Source: RUG563 sp024681215
Lineage (GTDB): Bacteria > Bacillota > Clostridia > Christensenellales > Aristaeellaceae
DNA length: 49,894 nucleotides
Assembly: GCA_024681215.1 (NCBI GenBank)
Contig: JAILBG010000106.1
Coordinates: 1 to 49,894, forward strand
Reading direction: 5' to 3'
Made by a program: the position numbers and the translations under genes
In this document: positions 1 to 6,976 of the stretch, piece by piece
Numbering within the stretch: the first letter of the stretch is position 1
Layout: every line of letters begins with the position of its first letter
Notes under the pieces: generated by a model
Told to the model about the DNA's origin: nothing
Databases searched by the model: none
What the model saw: the letters and a program-made list of their open reading frames with translations, nothing else

Positions 1-2
1 TG

Positions 3-986
3 AGCTGGCCCATGCTGCGCACCCTGATCCGAGCGCTTCGGCTGGAGTGCGGCGCCTATGCCGGGGGCGGCGCGCTGCGCTTTGCCGACCGTCAGGGAAG
101 GGCCCTGTCCGCCCGGCAGCAGAGCGCCGTCAGCGCCTGCGTGCTGCGGCAGGATCTGCCTCCGGCGTTCGACGGATCGGGAGAAGTGACCCATCTGTCC
201 GGGGCGGAGGCGGTGTACCTTTCCGCCCTGCTGCCGGGGGACGCGGGACGGGAAACGGCGCTGCCGGTGCTGGTGTGCTGCGTCAGCGGGCCCCTGCGGC
301 GCCTGGCGGCGGAAGCGCTGCGGCGCATGGGCGTAACCCAGGTGCGCACGGCGGAAGGGACGCCCCTGCCGGAGCCGGGGGAAACCGGCTTCCTGCTGAC
401 GCCGGACGGGGAGAGCGTGTCCCTTTTCACCCGGGACAGGGTGTACGCCCCGGAGCAGACGGCGCTGCTCAGGCTGCTGCTGCTTCACCGGGAGCAGGGG
501 AGACTGTACGATCTGCCGGGCACGCCCCGGGCGGCGGAGGAAATTTCAGCCCTGCAGCCGCCGGACGGAAGCGACGCCTGCGCCCGGCAGCGCACGGCGT
601 CGGAGGACGGATTGGCCTCGATGCTGCTGATCTGCCGCTTCCTTCGGGAAAAAAGCCTGGATGCGTGGATGGCGGAAACGCCCAGGACCCATCTGGTCAC
701 CCGGGAGATCCCCTGCCGGACGGAGGACAAGGGCCGGGTGGTGCGGCAGTTGTGGCAGACCGCGCAGACGCCCCATGTGCTGGGGGAGGGCGTGCGCTTC
801 TCCCATCCCCGGGGGTTTGCCACCGTGGCGGCGGACGCCCACCGGGGCGTGGTGCGGATTACCGCCGAGGCGGGGGACACGGAATTCGCCCGGGAGCTGT
901 GCGATCTGTACGCCGGCCGGGTGCGCGCCCTGACGGAAGGAAGAAAAATGGCGGAAACGGAAAAAAACGCCCCGTTTCCGACTTGA
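3..986 (+). CDS. Partial phosphomannomutase-like C-terminal region (5' end cut by window)
   Basis: The reading frame is open to the left edge, so the gene probably starts outside the window. The ATG at 12 has no convincing ribosome binding site. The last ~90 residues read like the C-terminal domain of alpha-D-phosphohexomutases: a conserved block ending in a substrate-phosphate loop (HPRGFATVAADAHRGVVRI, about residues 265-283 counted from the ATG at 12), then an EAGD turn and a helix. The preceding ~200 residues are divergent and no active-site serine loop is visible. This fits the C-terminal half of the fused sugar-nucleotidyltransferase/phosphomannomutase proteins found in Clostridia. The stop codon overlaps the -35 box of the 6S RNA promoter. 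Family assignment is by recognition of the C-terminal block only. Confidence 0.55.
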   Translation, partial: SWPMLRTLIRALRLECGAYAGGGALRFADRQGRALSARQQSAVSACVLRQDLPPAFDGSGEVTHLSGAEAVYLSALLPGDAGRETALPVLVCCVSGPLRRLAAEALRRMGVTQVRTAEGTPLPEPGETGFLLTPDGESVSLFTRDRVYAPEQTALLRLLLLHREQGRLYDLPGTPRAAEEISALQPPDGSDACARQRTASEDGLASMLLICRFLREKSLDAWMAETPRTHLVTREIPCRTEDKGRVVRQLWQTAQTPHVLGEGVRFSHPRGFATVAADAHRGVVRITAEAGDTEFARELCDLYAGRVRALTEGRKMAETEKNAPFPT

Positions 987-1011
987 CAAGACGCGGCGGG
1001 GCGCATATAAT
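983..1011 (+). promoter_or_regulatory. Consensus sigma-A promoter for 6S RNA
   Basis: TTGACA at 983-988 and TATAAT at 1006-1011 are separated by exactly 17 nt, a perfect match to consensus. The -35 box overlaps the stop codon of the upstream gene. Transcription would start near 1018. Confidence 0.9.
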
Positions 1012-1017
1012 AATACC

Positions 1018-1213
1018 GTTGAAGCATCCTGGGGTGTTCGCCAGCGTTCTGTTTTTACCCACATTTCATAAAACGGAACCCGGGACAGGTCGTCGGATGT
1101 CATGCCCCCGTGCCATGCACGCCAGGGGACGGCAGAAGCTTCCGCTGGGCACCGGCCTGCTTAACATAGCGGGTGAAAAAATAGAGGGCAGCGGCACTTT
1201 GGGATACGACGAA
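1018..1213 (+). ncRNA. ssrS: 6S RNA
   Basis: 6S RNA mimics an open promoter and sequesters the housekeeping RNA polymerase holoenzyme. No ORF explains this stretch. It sits between a perfect promoter and a strong terminator and is ~195 nt long, the usual size. A closing stem is visible: 1024-1036 pairs with 1195-1207 (13 positions, one mismatch, several G-U pairs). The 5' part contains the TCCTGGGGTGTTCGCCAG and TTTTTACCCACATTT blocks that I recognise from Firmicutes 6S RNAs, and a purine-rich unpaired bubble follows. The exact 5' and 3' ends are inferred from the promoter and terminator. A covariance-model search (Rfam RF00013) would settle the call. Confidence 0.8.
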
Positions 1214-1249
1214 GAACAGGCCGGCGCTGAAAAGCGCGGGCCTGTTTTT
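1214..1249 (+). terminator. Rho-independent terminator of 6S RNA
   Basis: AACAGGCC at about 1215-1222 pairs with GGCCTGTT at 1238-1246. An inner GCGCT/AGCGC stem is followed by a run of T. It lies directly after the 6S closing stem. Confidence 0.85.
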
Positions 1250-1265
1250 GTATGTAATTCCGCGT

Positions 1266-2285
1266 TTACTGATCGCCGTATCCCCGGGGATTCTGCTTTT
1301 GCCAGTTCCAGGCGTCGCGGCACATCTGCTTAAGATCCCTTTTCGCCTGCCAGTGCAGGATGTCCTTCGCCCGGGAGGCGTCGGCGTAGCACACGGCGAT
1401 GTCGCCGGGGCGGCGGGGGGTGATCTCGTAGGGGATCGAAAGGCCGTTGGCGTCTTCGAATGCGCGCACGATGTCCAGCACGCTGTAAGGGGTGCCGGTG
1501 CCCAGATTGAAGACCTGGACGCCGCTGTTTTTCAGGGCGTAATCCAGCGCCGCCAGATGGCCCTCCGCCAGGTCCATCACGTGGATGTAATCCCTTTCCC
1601 CGGTGCCGTCCCGGGTGGGATAGTCGTTTCCGAACACCCGCAGGTGATCGAGCTTCCCGGAGGCCACCTGGCAGATATAGGGCATCAGGTTGTTGGGGAT
1701 GCCGGCGGGGTCTTCCCCGATGCGGCCGCTTTCATGGGCGCCGATGGGGTTGAAATACCGCAGCAGCACGAAGGAACGGGAGGGGTCCGCCTTGGCAACG
1801 TCCGTCAATATCCGTTCGCTGATCCACTTGGTCCAGCCGTAGGGGTTGGTGCAGCCGGTGGGGAAATCCTCCCGCAGGGGCATTTCCTGGGTGACGCCGT
1901 ACACCGTGGCGGAGGAGGAAAACACCAGCGCCCGGCAGCCGTATTCCGGCATCACCCGGCACAGCGTCATGGTGGCGTCCAGGTTGTTCTGATAATAGTC
2001 CAGGGGCTTTTCCACGGATTCGCCTACGGCCTTGAGCCCGGCAAAGTGGATCACCGCGCCGATGGGGCCGTGGTTTTCAAACACGGCCTTTACGGTGTCT
2101 TCGTCCGTGCAGTCGCCGATGATCAGGGGGGCCTTTTTCCCCGTCAGCGCTTCCACCCGCCTGAGGGCTTCGGGGCTGGAATTGCTCAGGTTATCCAAAA
2201 CCGCCACGTCGTACCCGGCGTTTAGCAAAGCCAGGGCGGTGTGGGAGCCGATATAACCGGCGCCGCCGGTAAGCAGTACGCGCAT
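1266..2285 (-). CDS. galE: UDP-glucose 4-epimerase
   Basis: Interconverts UDP-glucose and UDP-galactose in the cytoplasm (Leloir pathway and precursor supply for surface sugars). The 339-residue protein has the short-chain dehydrogenase/reductase signatures: NAD-binding GGAGYIGSHT at residues 7-16, the catalytic serine region SSSATVYG near 121-128, and the YxxxK pair in NPYGWTKW near 146. The length matches the family. The start at 2285 is preceded by a strong AAGGAGG; the open frame continues far upstream but that part is antisense to the next gene and is not used. It has its own promoter at 2317-2345 and its stop lies just past the 6S RNA terminator, facing it. Confidence 0.95.
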   Translation of the reverse strand: MRVLLTGGAGYIGSHTALALLNAGYDVAVLDNLSNSSPEALRRVEALTGKKAPLIIGDCTDEDTVKAVFENHGPIGAVIHFAGLKAVGESVEKPLDYYQNNLDATMTLCRVMPEYGCRALVFSSSATVYGVTQEMPLREDFPTGCTNPYGWTKWISERILTDVAKADPSRSFVLLRYFNPIGAHESGRIGEDPAGIPNNLMPYICQVASGKLDHLRVFGNDYPTRDGTGERDYIHVMDLAEGHLAALDYALKNSGVQVFNLGTGTPYSVLDIVRAFEDANGLSIPYEITPRRPGDIAVCYADASRAKDILHWQAKRDLKQMCRDAWNWQKQNPRGYGDQ

Positions 2286-2316
2286 AAAAAAGACCTCCTT
2301 GCTGTTGATCGGTTTC

Positions 2317-2345
2317 ATTATAAACGGCGGCGGCGGGCGTGTCAA
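2317..2345 (-). promoter_or_regulatory. Consensus promoter of galE
   Basis: On the minus strand TTGACA (2340-2345) and TATAAT (2317-2322) are 17 nt apart. The predicted start lies ~25 nt before the galE ribosome binding site. Confidence 0.85.
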
Positions 2346-2361
2346 TGAAGAAAGGGGGAAT

Positions 2362-2390
2362 TTGCGCCGGCGGGGCGAATATGATACAAT
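2362..2390 (+). promoter_or_regulatory. Promoter of the phosphoesterase gene
   Basis: TTGCGC (2362-2367), a 17-nt spacer and TACAAT (2385-2390) lie 30 nt before the GTG start at 2421, divergent from the galE promoter. Confidence 0.65.
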
Positions 2391-2420
2391 GAAAAAAACG
2401 GCGGAGCGGAGGGAGAGCGC

Positions 2421-3281
2421 GTGGGAAAAAGGATCAGGAAACGGGCCCATAAAACCGGCTGGCCCGGCAAACTGCTGATGCTGCTGCCGGCGGGCTGCGC
2501 GCTGTTTTATCCCCTGTATCTGGCGGCGCAGCTGGATACCGTCGGGGAAACCTGCGCGTTCCCCGAATGGCCGGAGGCCTTCGACGGGCTGAAGCTCGTG
2601 TTCCTGTCCGACATTCATTACGGCGCGCTGTTCCCGGAAAAAAGGGTGCGCCGGCTGGCGGAGCGGGTGAACGCGCTGGAAGCGGACGTGATATTGCTGG
2701 GCGGGGATTACGGCGAGGATTCGGACGGCGCCATCGCCTTCTTTGCGCTGCATCCCGATTTCAAGGCCCGGCTGGGGGTGGCCGCCGTGGTGGGGAACCA
2801 CGACCGCACGCTGCCGGAAGAAAACCTGAATAAGCTGACGGCGGCCATGCGGGAGAACGGCGTGATCCCCCTGGTGAACGACGTGTGGACGCTTACCAAG
2901 GACGGGCAGACCGTCGCCTTCGCCGGGGTGGACGATTACTATAACGGATTCCCGGACCTGAAAAAAGCGGAACGGCTGTCCGCCGGGGCGGACTTTACGG
3001 TGTTCGTGCCCCACACGCCGGACATCCTGCCGCAGACGTACGAAGCCCCCGGCGGGCCGTTTTACCGCCTGGCCCTGTGCGGGCACACCCACGGGGGCCA
3101 GGTGGCCCTGTTCGGCCACAGCCTGCATTCCTCCAGCGACCTGGGGGACCGTTACCGCTCCGGCTGGTACCGCGAAAACGGAGCGGATATCCTGGTGAGC
3201 AACGGGGTGGGCACGTCGGTGCTGCCGGTGCGGCTGGGGGCCAGACCCCAGATCCATCTGCTGACCATGAAGCATGAGTGA
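2421..3281 (+). CDS. Membrane-anchored calcineurin-like metallophosphoesterase (YkuE/YaeI type)
   Basis: Predicted dimetal phosphoesterase. The five family motifs are present in order: SDIHYG (about residue 63), GGDYGED (93), GNHD (126), a histidine in PHTPD (198), and GHTHGGQ (222). A single hydrophobic stretch at about residues 18-35 would tether the catalytic domain outside the membrane, as in the YkuE/YaeI/LpxH-like group whose members act on lipids or envelope phosphates. The real substrate cannot be read from sequence. The GTG start is chosen because GGAG sits ~8 nt upstream and all motifs lie downstream. A nucleotidyltransferase gene follows after 30 nt on the same strand, so the two are probably co-transcribed. 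Confidence 0.85.
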   Translation: MGKRIRKRAHKTGWPGKLLMLLPAGCALFYPLYLAAQLDTVGETCAFPEWPEAFDGLKLVFLSDIHYGALFPEKRVRRLAERVNALEADVILLGGDYGEDSDGAIAFFALHPDFKARLGVAAVVGNHDRTLPEENLNKLTAAMRENGVIPLVNDVWTLTKDGQTVAFAGVDDYYNGFPDLKKAERLSAGADFTVFVPHTPDILPQTYEAPGGPFYRLALCGHTHGGQVALFGHSLHSSSDLGDRYRSGWYRENGADILVSNGVGTSVLPVRLGARPQIHLLTMKHE

Positions 3282-3311
3282 CGCGCCGGCCGAAAAGGAA
3301 GCAAAGATCAG

Positions 3312-4082
3312 ATGAAGCAGTCCATCGAAAAAATGACGGCCAGGATCTCCCGCATCCTGGACGGAAAGATACGGAGCGCCTGGCTGTACGGCAGCGTGGC
3401 GCTGGAGGATTTCCGGCCCGGCTGGAGCGACATTGATCTGCTGGTCCTTACGGAGGGGCGGATCACGCCCGATCAGGCCGGCGCACTGCTGACGCTGCGG
3501 CAGGCCATGACGGAGGAAGAGCCGGAAAACCGGTATTACCGGGCCTTTGAAGGGATTATCGCCGACGAAGCCGAATACCGGACGGCTTCCTTTACCCGGC
3601 TGGTTTATTGGGGCACCAGCGGCCAGCGGATCACCGACCGCTACGCGCAGGATGCGTTTTCCGCCTTTGAGCTGGCGAAGTACGGGCGGTGCGTCTGCGG
3701 CGACGGGGACAGGAGCATTTTTGCCGCGCCGACTGCGGAGGAAATGGAGAAAGCGGTCAGGCGGCATTACGATACCGTTCGCCGCTGCGCCGTCCGGACG
3801 AACGAGAGCCTTTATTCCTGCGGATGGCTGCTGGATATTGCCAGGTGCATCTATACCTTAAGGCACGGCGGCGTCATATCAAAAACGGGCGCCGGCGTCT
3901 GGGCGCTGAAGGAACACATCTTTGAGGAGGAAGAGCCTCTGCGGAAAGCCCTGGCGGTCAGGCGGGAGCCCATGGCGTACAAGGACAGGGACGATGTGAA
4001 GCAGTGGCTGAAGGGGCTGGGCCCCACGGTGCAGCGGTACGCGGACGCGCTGGAAAAGGAACTGAGGAAGCATGCTTCCTGA
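3312..4082 (+). CDS. Aminoglycoside-adenylyltransferase-like nucleotidyltransferase
   Basis: The 256-residue protein begins with the pol-beta nucleotidyltransferase signature: a GS loop (WLYGSVAL, near residue 26) followed by the SDIDLLV metal-binding aspartates (near 39). A helical C-terminal half follows, with HYDTVRRCAVRT and a CIYTLRHGGVISKTGAGVWAL block. That arrangement and length match ANT(3'')/ANT(9) (AadA-like) enzymes, which adenylylate spectinomycin or streptomycin. Chromosomal homologues of this kind are common in Clostridia and often have no proven resistance role, so the substrate is left open. It shares a transcript with the upstream phosphoesterase and ends at a strong terminator. 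Confidence 0.75.
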   Translation: MKQSIEKMTARISRILDGKIRSAWLYGSVALEDFRPGWSDIDLLVLTEGRITPDQAGALLTLRQAMTEEEPENRYYRAFEGIIADEAEYRTASFTRLVYWGTSGQRITDRYAQDAFSAFELAKYGRCVCGDGDRSIFAAPTAEEMEKAVRRHYDTVRRCAVRTNESLYSCGWLLDIARCIYTLRHGGVISKTGAGVWALKEHIFEEEEPLRKALAVRREPMAYKDRDDVKQWLKGLGPTVQRYADALEKELRKHAS

Positions 4083-4092
4083 TGCGGAAAAC

Positions 4093-4130
4093 CCCCGCCG
4101 TCTGGTTTTATTCAGGCGGCGGGGCTTTTT
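4093..4130. terminator. Bidirectional rho-independent terminator
   Basis: A 12-bp stem (4093-4104 with 4113-4124, one T-G pair) is followed by CTTTTT on the plus strand and by GGTTTTCC on the minus strand. It separates two convergent genes. Confidence 0.85.
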
Positions 4131-4139
4131 CGTTCCGGG

Positions 4140-4382
4140 TTATCCGATCACAAAATCCTGCAGGGCGGCGCGCAGCTTTTCCGCGTCCGCATCGGGCATA
4201 TCGGCGGTATCCAGGGTCATGCCGTCCCGGGCGGAATACATCATGGCCAGGATGCCCAGGGTGGATTTGGGGTCGATGCAGTATACATGGGAGCGCAGGA
4301 AGATTTCCTGCGGGAACTGCTTGCACACGTTGCTCAGCGCCTCCGCGGCTTTCATGGAATCGACGCGAATGGGGATCAGCAT
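4140..4382 (-). CDS. HPr-like protein without the usual phospho-histidine
   Basis: An 80-residue protein with the size and secondary-structure pattern of PTS phosphocarrier HPr. The block around IDPKSTLGILAMM matches the HPr region that normally carries the regulatory serine (SIMGIM-type motif). The N-terminal segment has no histidine at the HPr active site position. The only histidine (RSHVYCID) is in another strand. It is therefore likely a non-catalytic HPr homologue of a type common in Clostridia, perhaps regulatory. The ATG at 4382 is preferred over the upstream open frame because AAAGGAG lies 11 nt before it and a promoter lies at 4408-4436. The gene stands alone, convergent with the nucleotidyltransferase. 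Confidence 0.6.
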   Translation of the reverse strand: MLIPIRVDSMKAAEALSNVCKQFPQEIFLRSHVYCIDPKSTLGILAMMYSARDGMTLDTADMPDADAEKLRAALQDFVIG

Positions 4383-4407
4383 GGGGATCCACGCTCCTTT
4401 CCCGGGT

Positions 4408-4436
4408 ATCATAGCATGTTCCGGGATCCTGCGCAA
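4408..4436 (-). promoter_or_regulatory. Promoter of the HPr-like gene
   Basis: Minus-strand TTGCGC (4431-4436), a 17-nt spacer and TATGAT (4408-4413) directly precede the ribosome binding site. Confidence 0.65.
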
Positions 4437-4446
4437 GGCCCCGGTA

Positions 4447-4475
4447 TTGAAAAACGGGCGGCGGTATGATACAAT
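4447..4475 (+). promoter_or_regulatory. Promoter of the thrH operon
   Basis: TTGAAA (4447-4452), a 17-nt spacer and TACAAT (4470-4475) lie just before the GGGGGAGG binding site of thrH. Confidence 0.75.
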
Positions 4476-4505
4476 CATCGGGATGTAAAGGGGGAGGATG
4501 AGAGC

Positions 4506-5105
4506 ATGAACGTGGTATGCCTGGATCTGGAGGGCGTGCTGGTGCCGGAGATCTGGATCGCGTTTTCAAAGGCCAGCGGGATCCCGGAGCTGAAGCGCAC
4601 CACCCGGGACGAGCCGGATTACGATAAGCTGATGAAGTGGCGGCTGGGCATCCTCAGGGACCACGGTCTGGGCCTTAAGGAGATCCGGCAGGTCATCGAG
4701 ACCGTGGACCCCATGCCGGGGGCGAAGGAATTCCTGGACGCGCTCCGGGAGATCACCCAGGTGATCATCCTCAGCGACACCTTCACCCAGTTCGCCACGC
4801 CCCTGATGAAGAAGCTGGGCTGGCCCACCATTTTCTGCAACACCCTGGAGGTGGCGCCGGACGGCATGGTGACGGGGTATAAAATGCGGGTGGACAAATC
4901 CAAGCTGGCCACGGTGCGGGCGCTGCAGTCCGTGGGCTTTGATACCATCGCCGCCGGGGACAGCTATAACGACCTGGCCATGATCCAGGCCAGCAAGGCG
5001 GGGTTCCTTTTCCGCAGCACCGAGCAGATCAAGCGCGATCACCCGGAACTGCCCGCCTTTGAGGAATACGGCGAACTGCTTTCCGCCATCCGGACGGCGC
5101 TGTGA
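4506..5105 (+). CDS. thrH: Bifunctional phosphoserine phosphatase / homoserine phosphotransferase
   Basis: A HAD-family phosphotransferase of 199 residues. It carries motif I as CLDLEGVLVPEIW (residues 5-17), motif II as ILSDTF (about 88-93) and motif III-IV as AAGDSYND (about 144-151). The DLEGVLVPEIWIAF opening and the TTRDEPDYDKLM stretch are diagnostic for ThrH, which dephosphorylates phosphoserine and can move the phosphate to homoserine, linking serine and threonine synthesis. It leads a tightly packed operon with an amino-acid kinase, a FakA-C-like module and a membrane protein. The combination of a homoserine-type phosphotransferase with an aspartokinase-fold enzyme suggests amino-acid metabolism, but a joint pathway is only inferred. 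Confidence 0.9.
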   Translation: MNVVCLDLEGVLVPEIWIAFSKASGIPELKRTTRDEPDYDKLMKWRLGILRDHGLGLKEIRQVIETVDPMPGAKEFLDALREITQVIILSDTFTQFATPLMKKLGWPTIFCNTLEVAPDGMVTGYKMRVDKSKLATVRALQSVGFDTIAAGDSYNDLAMIQASKAGFLFRSTEQIKRDHPELPAFEEYGELLSAIRTAL

Positions 5106-5119
5106 CGGGAGGAATCGTG

Positions 5120-5950
5120 GTGACAGGCGGCATTGAACTGGTGATCAAGATCGGGTCCATGGCGCTGATCCGCCGGGAGGACAACGATATCGACTATAAT
5201 ATCTTCGCCCGGCTCAGCAGCGAGCTCAGGCCCGGGATGCTGCTGGTGTCCTCCGGGGCCACGGAGATCGGGCGGCTGGATTATTTGAAGCGCACCGGGA
5301 AAGCCCTGGGAGGCGACCCGGAGCAGAACAAGACCGATTATTCCGCCCAGGGCCAGGCCGTGCTGATGGAGACCTACCGGCGCTTCATCCGCCCGGAATT
5401 CGGGGTGCGCCAGGTGCTGGTGGAGCACAATCATTTCAACGACCCCCAGAAGCGGCAGCACCTCTTTGGCCTTTTGCAGCGGGCGGCGCAGCAGGGGGCC
5501 ATCCCCATCATCAATTACAACGACTGCGTCAGCGACGAGGAAAACCGCAAGATGGAACTGACCTCCCTGCAGGCCAGCCATCCGGACACCCCGGTGGTGG
5601 AGTGCGTGGACAACGACGAGACCGCCGCCGTGATCGCCGAGCTGGTGCGCACGAAAAAGCTGATCCTGCTCACCTCCACCGAGGGCATCTACGCCGACCC
5701 CCAGGACCCGGCCACCCTGGTCCGGGAAATCACGGCGCCGGACGCGGAGCGCCTGGAAAAGAAGGTGCGGGACTGGCAGGGCCACTGCGTGGGCGCGTCC
5801 CGGGCCGGGGCCAACGGCGCCGGGGCGAAGCTGGAATACGCCCTGCGCTCCGCCCGCACGGGGGTGGAGGTGTATATCGCCAACGCCCGCTATCCCATTG
5901 AGAAGATCCTTTCCGGCGCGGTGAACCGCACCCGGATCGCCATTGTATGA
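5120..5950 (+). CDS. Amino-acid kinase family protein, glutamate 5-kinase-like
   Basis: The ~276-residue protein has the amino-acid-kinase fold: the N-terminal KIGSMAL loop, the LVSSGATEIGR phosphate-binding turn, an IPIINYNDCVSDEE block, and a nucleotide-site LLTSTEGIYADP stretch. ProB-type enzymes phosphorylate glutamate for proline synthesis. Here there is no PUA domain and no gamma-glutamyl phosphate reductase gene alongside, so proB itself is not certain; acetylglutamate or other carboxylate kinases remain possible. The frame opens at 5102, but GGGAGG at 5107-5112 would place the ribosome on the GTG at 5120 (7-nt spacing from GGAGG), giving VTGGIELVIKIG as the N-terminus. It follows thrH by 14 nt and ends 20 nt before the next gene. 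Confidence 0.7.
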   Translation: MTGGIELVIKIGSMALIRREDNDIDYNIFARLSSELRPGMLLVSSGATEIGRLDYLKRTGKALGGDPEQNKTDYSAQGQAVLMETYRRFIRPEFGVRQVLVEHNHFNDPQKRQHLFGLLQRAAQQGAIPIINYNDCVSDEENRKMELTSLQASHPDTPVVECVDNDETAAVIAELVRTKKLILLTSTEGIYADPQDPATLVREITAPDAERLEKKVRDWQGHCVGASRAGANGAGAKLEYALRSARTGVEVYIANARYPIEKILSGAVNRTRIAIV

Positions 5951-5970
5951 ACGAAAGGAAGGAATATGCC

Positions 5971-6222
5971 ATGATCGACCCCCGTTACGATACCCAGCTG
6001 CTCATCGAAGGCCACGACCTGGACGAAGACGAGATCCGGGATTATTTCCTGGAAAACCTCAAGGGCGACTGCCTGCTGGCCGTGGGCGACGACGAGCTGA
6101 TCAAGATCCATTTCCACACCAACGAGCCCTGGGAAGTGCTGAAATACTGCGCCACCCTGGGCGAGATCCACGATATCGTGGTGGAGGATATGGACCGTCA
6201 GTCCCGGGGACTGCCGGGCTGA
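5971..6222 (+). CDS. Stand-alone FakA C-terminal-like module
   Basis: An 83-residue protein matching the C-terminal end of FakA-type fatty acid kinases (annotated in databases as DAK phosphatase or DegV-partner kinases). It shows the GD(C/S)LLAVGDDELIKIHFHTN core followed by PWEVLKYCATLGEIHDIVVEDM. In full FakA this piece follows an N-terminal DhaL ATP-binding domain and a middle domain; neither is present here. The start at 5971 is chosen because AAGGAAGG lies 8 nt upstream, while the in-frame ATG at 5947 overlaps the previous stop and has no binding site. It is in the thrH operon. A role as a small binding or regulatory subunit is possible but not shown. Confidence 0.6.
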   Translation: MIDPRYDTQLLIEGHDLDEDEIRDYFLENLKGDCLLAVGDDELIKIHFHTNEPWEVLKYCATLGEIHDIVVEDMDRQSRGLPG

Positions 6223-6246
6223 AACCGGGGAAAGGCGGCAGCCTGA

Positions 6247-6795
6247 TTGAAAAGGGAATACTACGGCACCGTCCTGAGCCTGATCGGGATGGTGTTGAAT
6301 ATCCTTGCCTTCCATTCCAGAAAGAAGCGCACGCTGCTTCTACTGCACACGGCGGCCACGGGTTTTCACATGTGCAGCTATGTGTTTTCCGGCGGCGGCA
6401 TGGGCATTTACCTGAACGCCGTGTTCCTGGTGCGCTCGCTTTCCTTCCTGAAGGCGGAAAACAAATCCCGGGCGGAAAGGAAAAACCTGTATTTTGTGAT
6501 CTGCGTTTCCTGCGTGGGGGCGTACGTGCTGTTTCTGACGCTGCACCGCCCGGCCGCGGCGGACGCGCTCTGGAGCCTGATCCCCGTGATCGGGGCGTTT
6601 TTCGGCACCTATGCCTTCGTGCAGACGGATATGATCGCCCTGCGCCGGATCAAAATGGTGGATTCGGTGTCCTGGCTGCTGTACAACGGTCACGTGGGCG
6701 TGGGCGCCCTGGGCGGCTTCCTGGGGGAAGTGTTCAACATCGCCGGCATGCTCCACGCGATCTACCGGGATAAACGGGAAGGGAACGGAGAGTAA
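6247..6795 (+). CDS. YgjV-family inner membrane protein
   Basis: A 182-residue integral membrane protein with about five hydrophobic segments (residues ~8-20, 30-48, 53-67, 80-98, 110-126 and a less clear last one near 145-165). The pattern of short loops and the SVSWLLYNGHVGVGALGGFLGEVFN segment resemble the YgjV/Imp family of inner membrane proteins, whose function is unknown. The TTG start at 6247 has a GGGGAAAGG-type binding site upstream. It is the last gene of the thrH operon, with a long perfect hairpin 6 nt after the stop. Confidence 0.6.
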   Translation: MKREYYGTVLSLIGMVLNILAFHSRKKRTLLLLHTAATGFHMCSYVFSGGGMGIYLNAVFLVRSLSFLKAENKSRAERKNLYFVICVSCVGAYVLFLTLHRPAAADALWSLIPVIGAFFGTYAFVQTDMIALRRIKMVDSVSWLLYNGHVGVGALGGFLGEVFNIAGMLHAIYRDKREGNGE

Positions 6796-6801
6796 TAAAA
6801 T

Positions 6802-6840
6802 GCGGGGGGACCGCTTTTACGTCAAAAGCGGTCCCCCCGC
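6802..6840. terminator. 17-bp perfect hairpin after the thrH operon
   Basis: 6802-6818 and 6824-6840 are exact inverted repeats around a 5-nt loop. No T-run follows on the plus strand, so it may act as a 3'-end stabiliser or be part of the dispersed hairpin repeat described at 6895. Confidence 0.6.
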
Positions 6841-6894
6841 GCCCCCTCCGAAAACCCACTGGGGAAATCTACAACAAACCTTTCTGTTTTATAC

Positions 6895-6972
6895 AGCCGC
6901 CTTTCTTGGAAAGGGGGTACAGGGGGAGAACCGTTCTTTGGGCTCCAAAGAACGGTTCTCCCCCTGTTTTTT
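6895..6972 (-). repeat. Dispersed palindromic 3'-end repeat, copy 1
   Basis: A 23-bp perfect stem (6919-6941 with 6945-6967) lies right behind the acyl-CoA synthetase stop. On the minus strand it is followed by a CCCCCTTTCC / AGAAAG tail. The core AACCGTTCTTTGG and the tail recur at 15191-15268 and 20511-20580. On the plus strand T-runs follow the stem, so it could also terminate transcription from the YgjV side. Confidence 0.8.
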
Positions 6973-6976
6973 GTTT

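Noticed and set aside
1266..3767. An 833-codon minus-strand open frame
   Set aside because: Only the last 339 codons are galE; the rest is antisense to the phosphoesterase gene and precedes the galE promoter and ribosome site.
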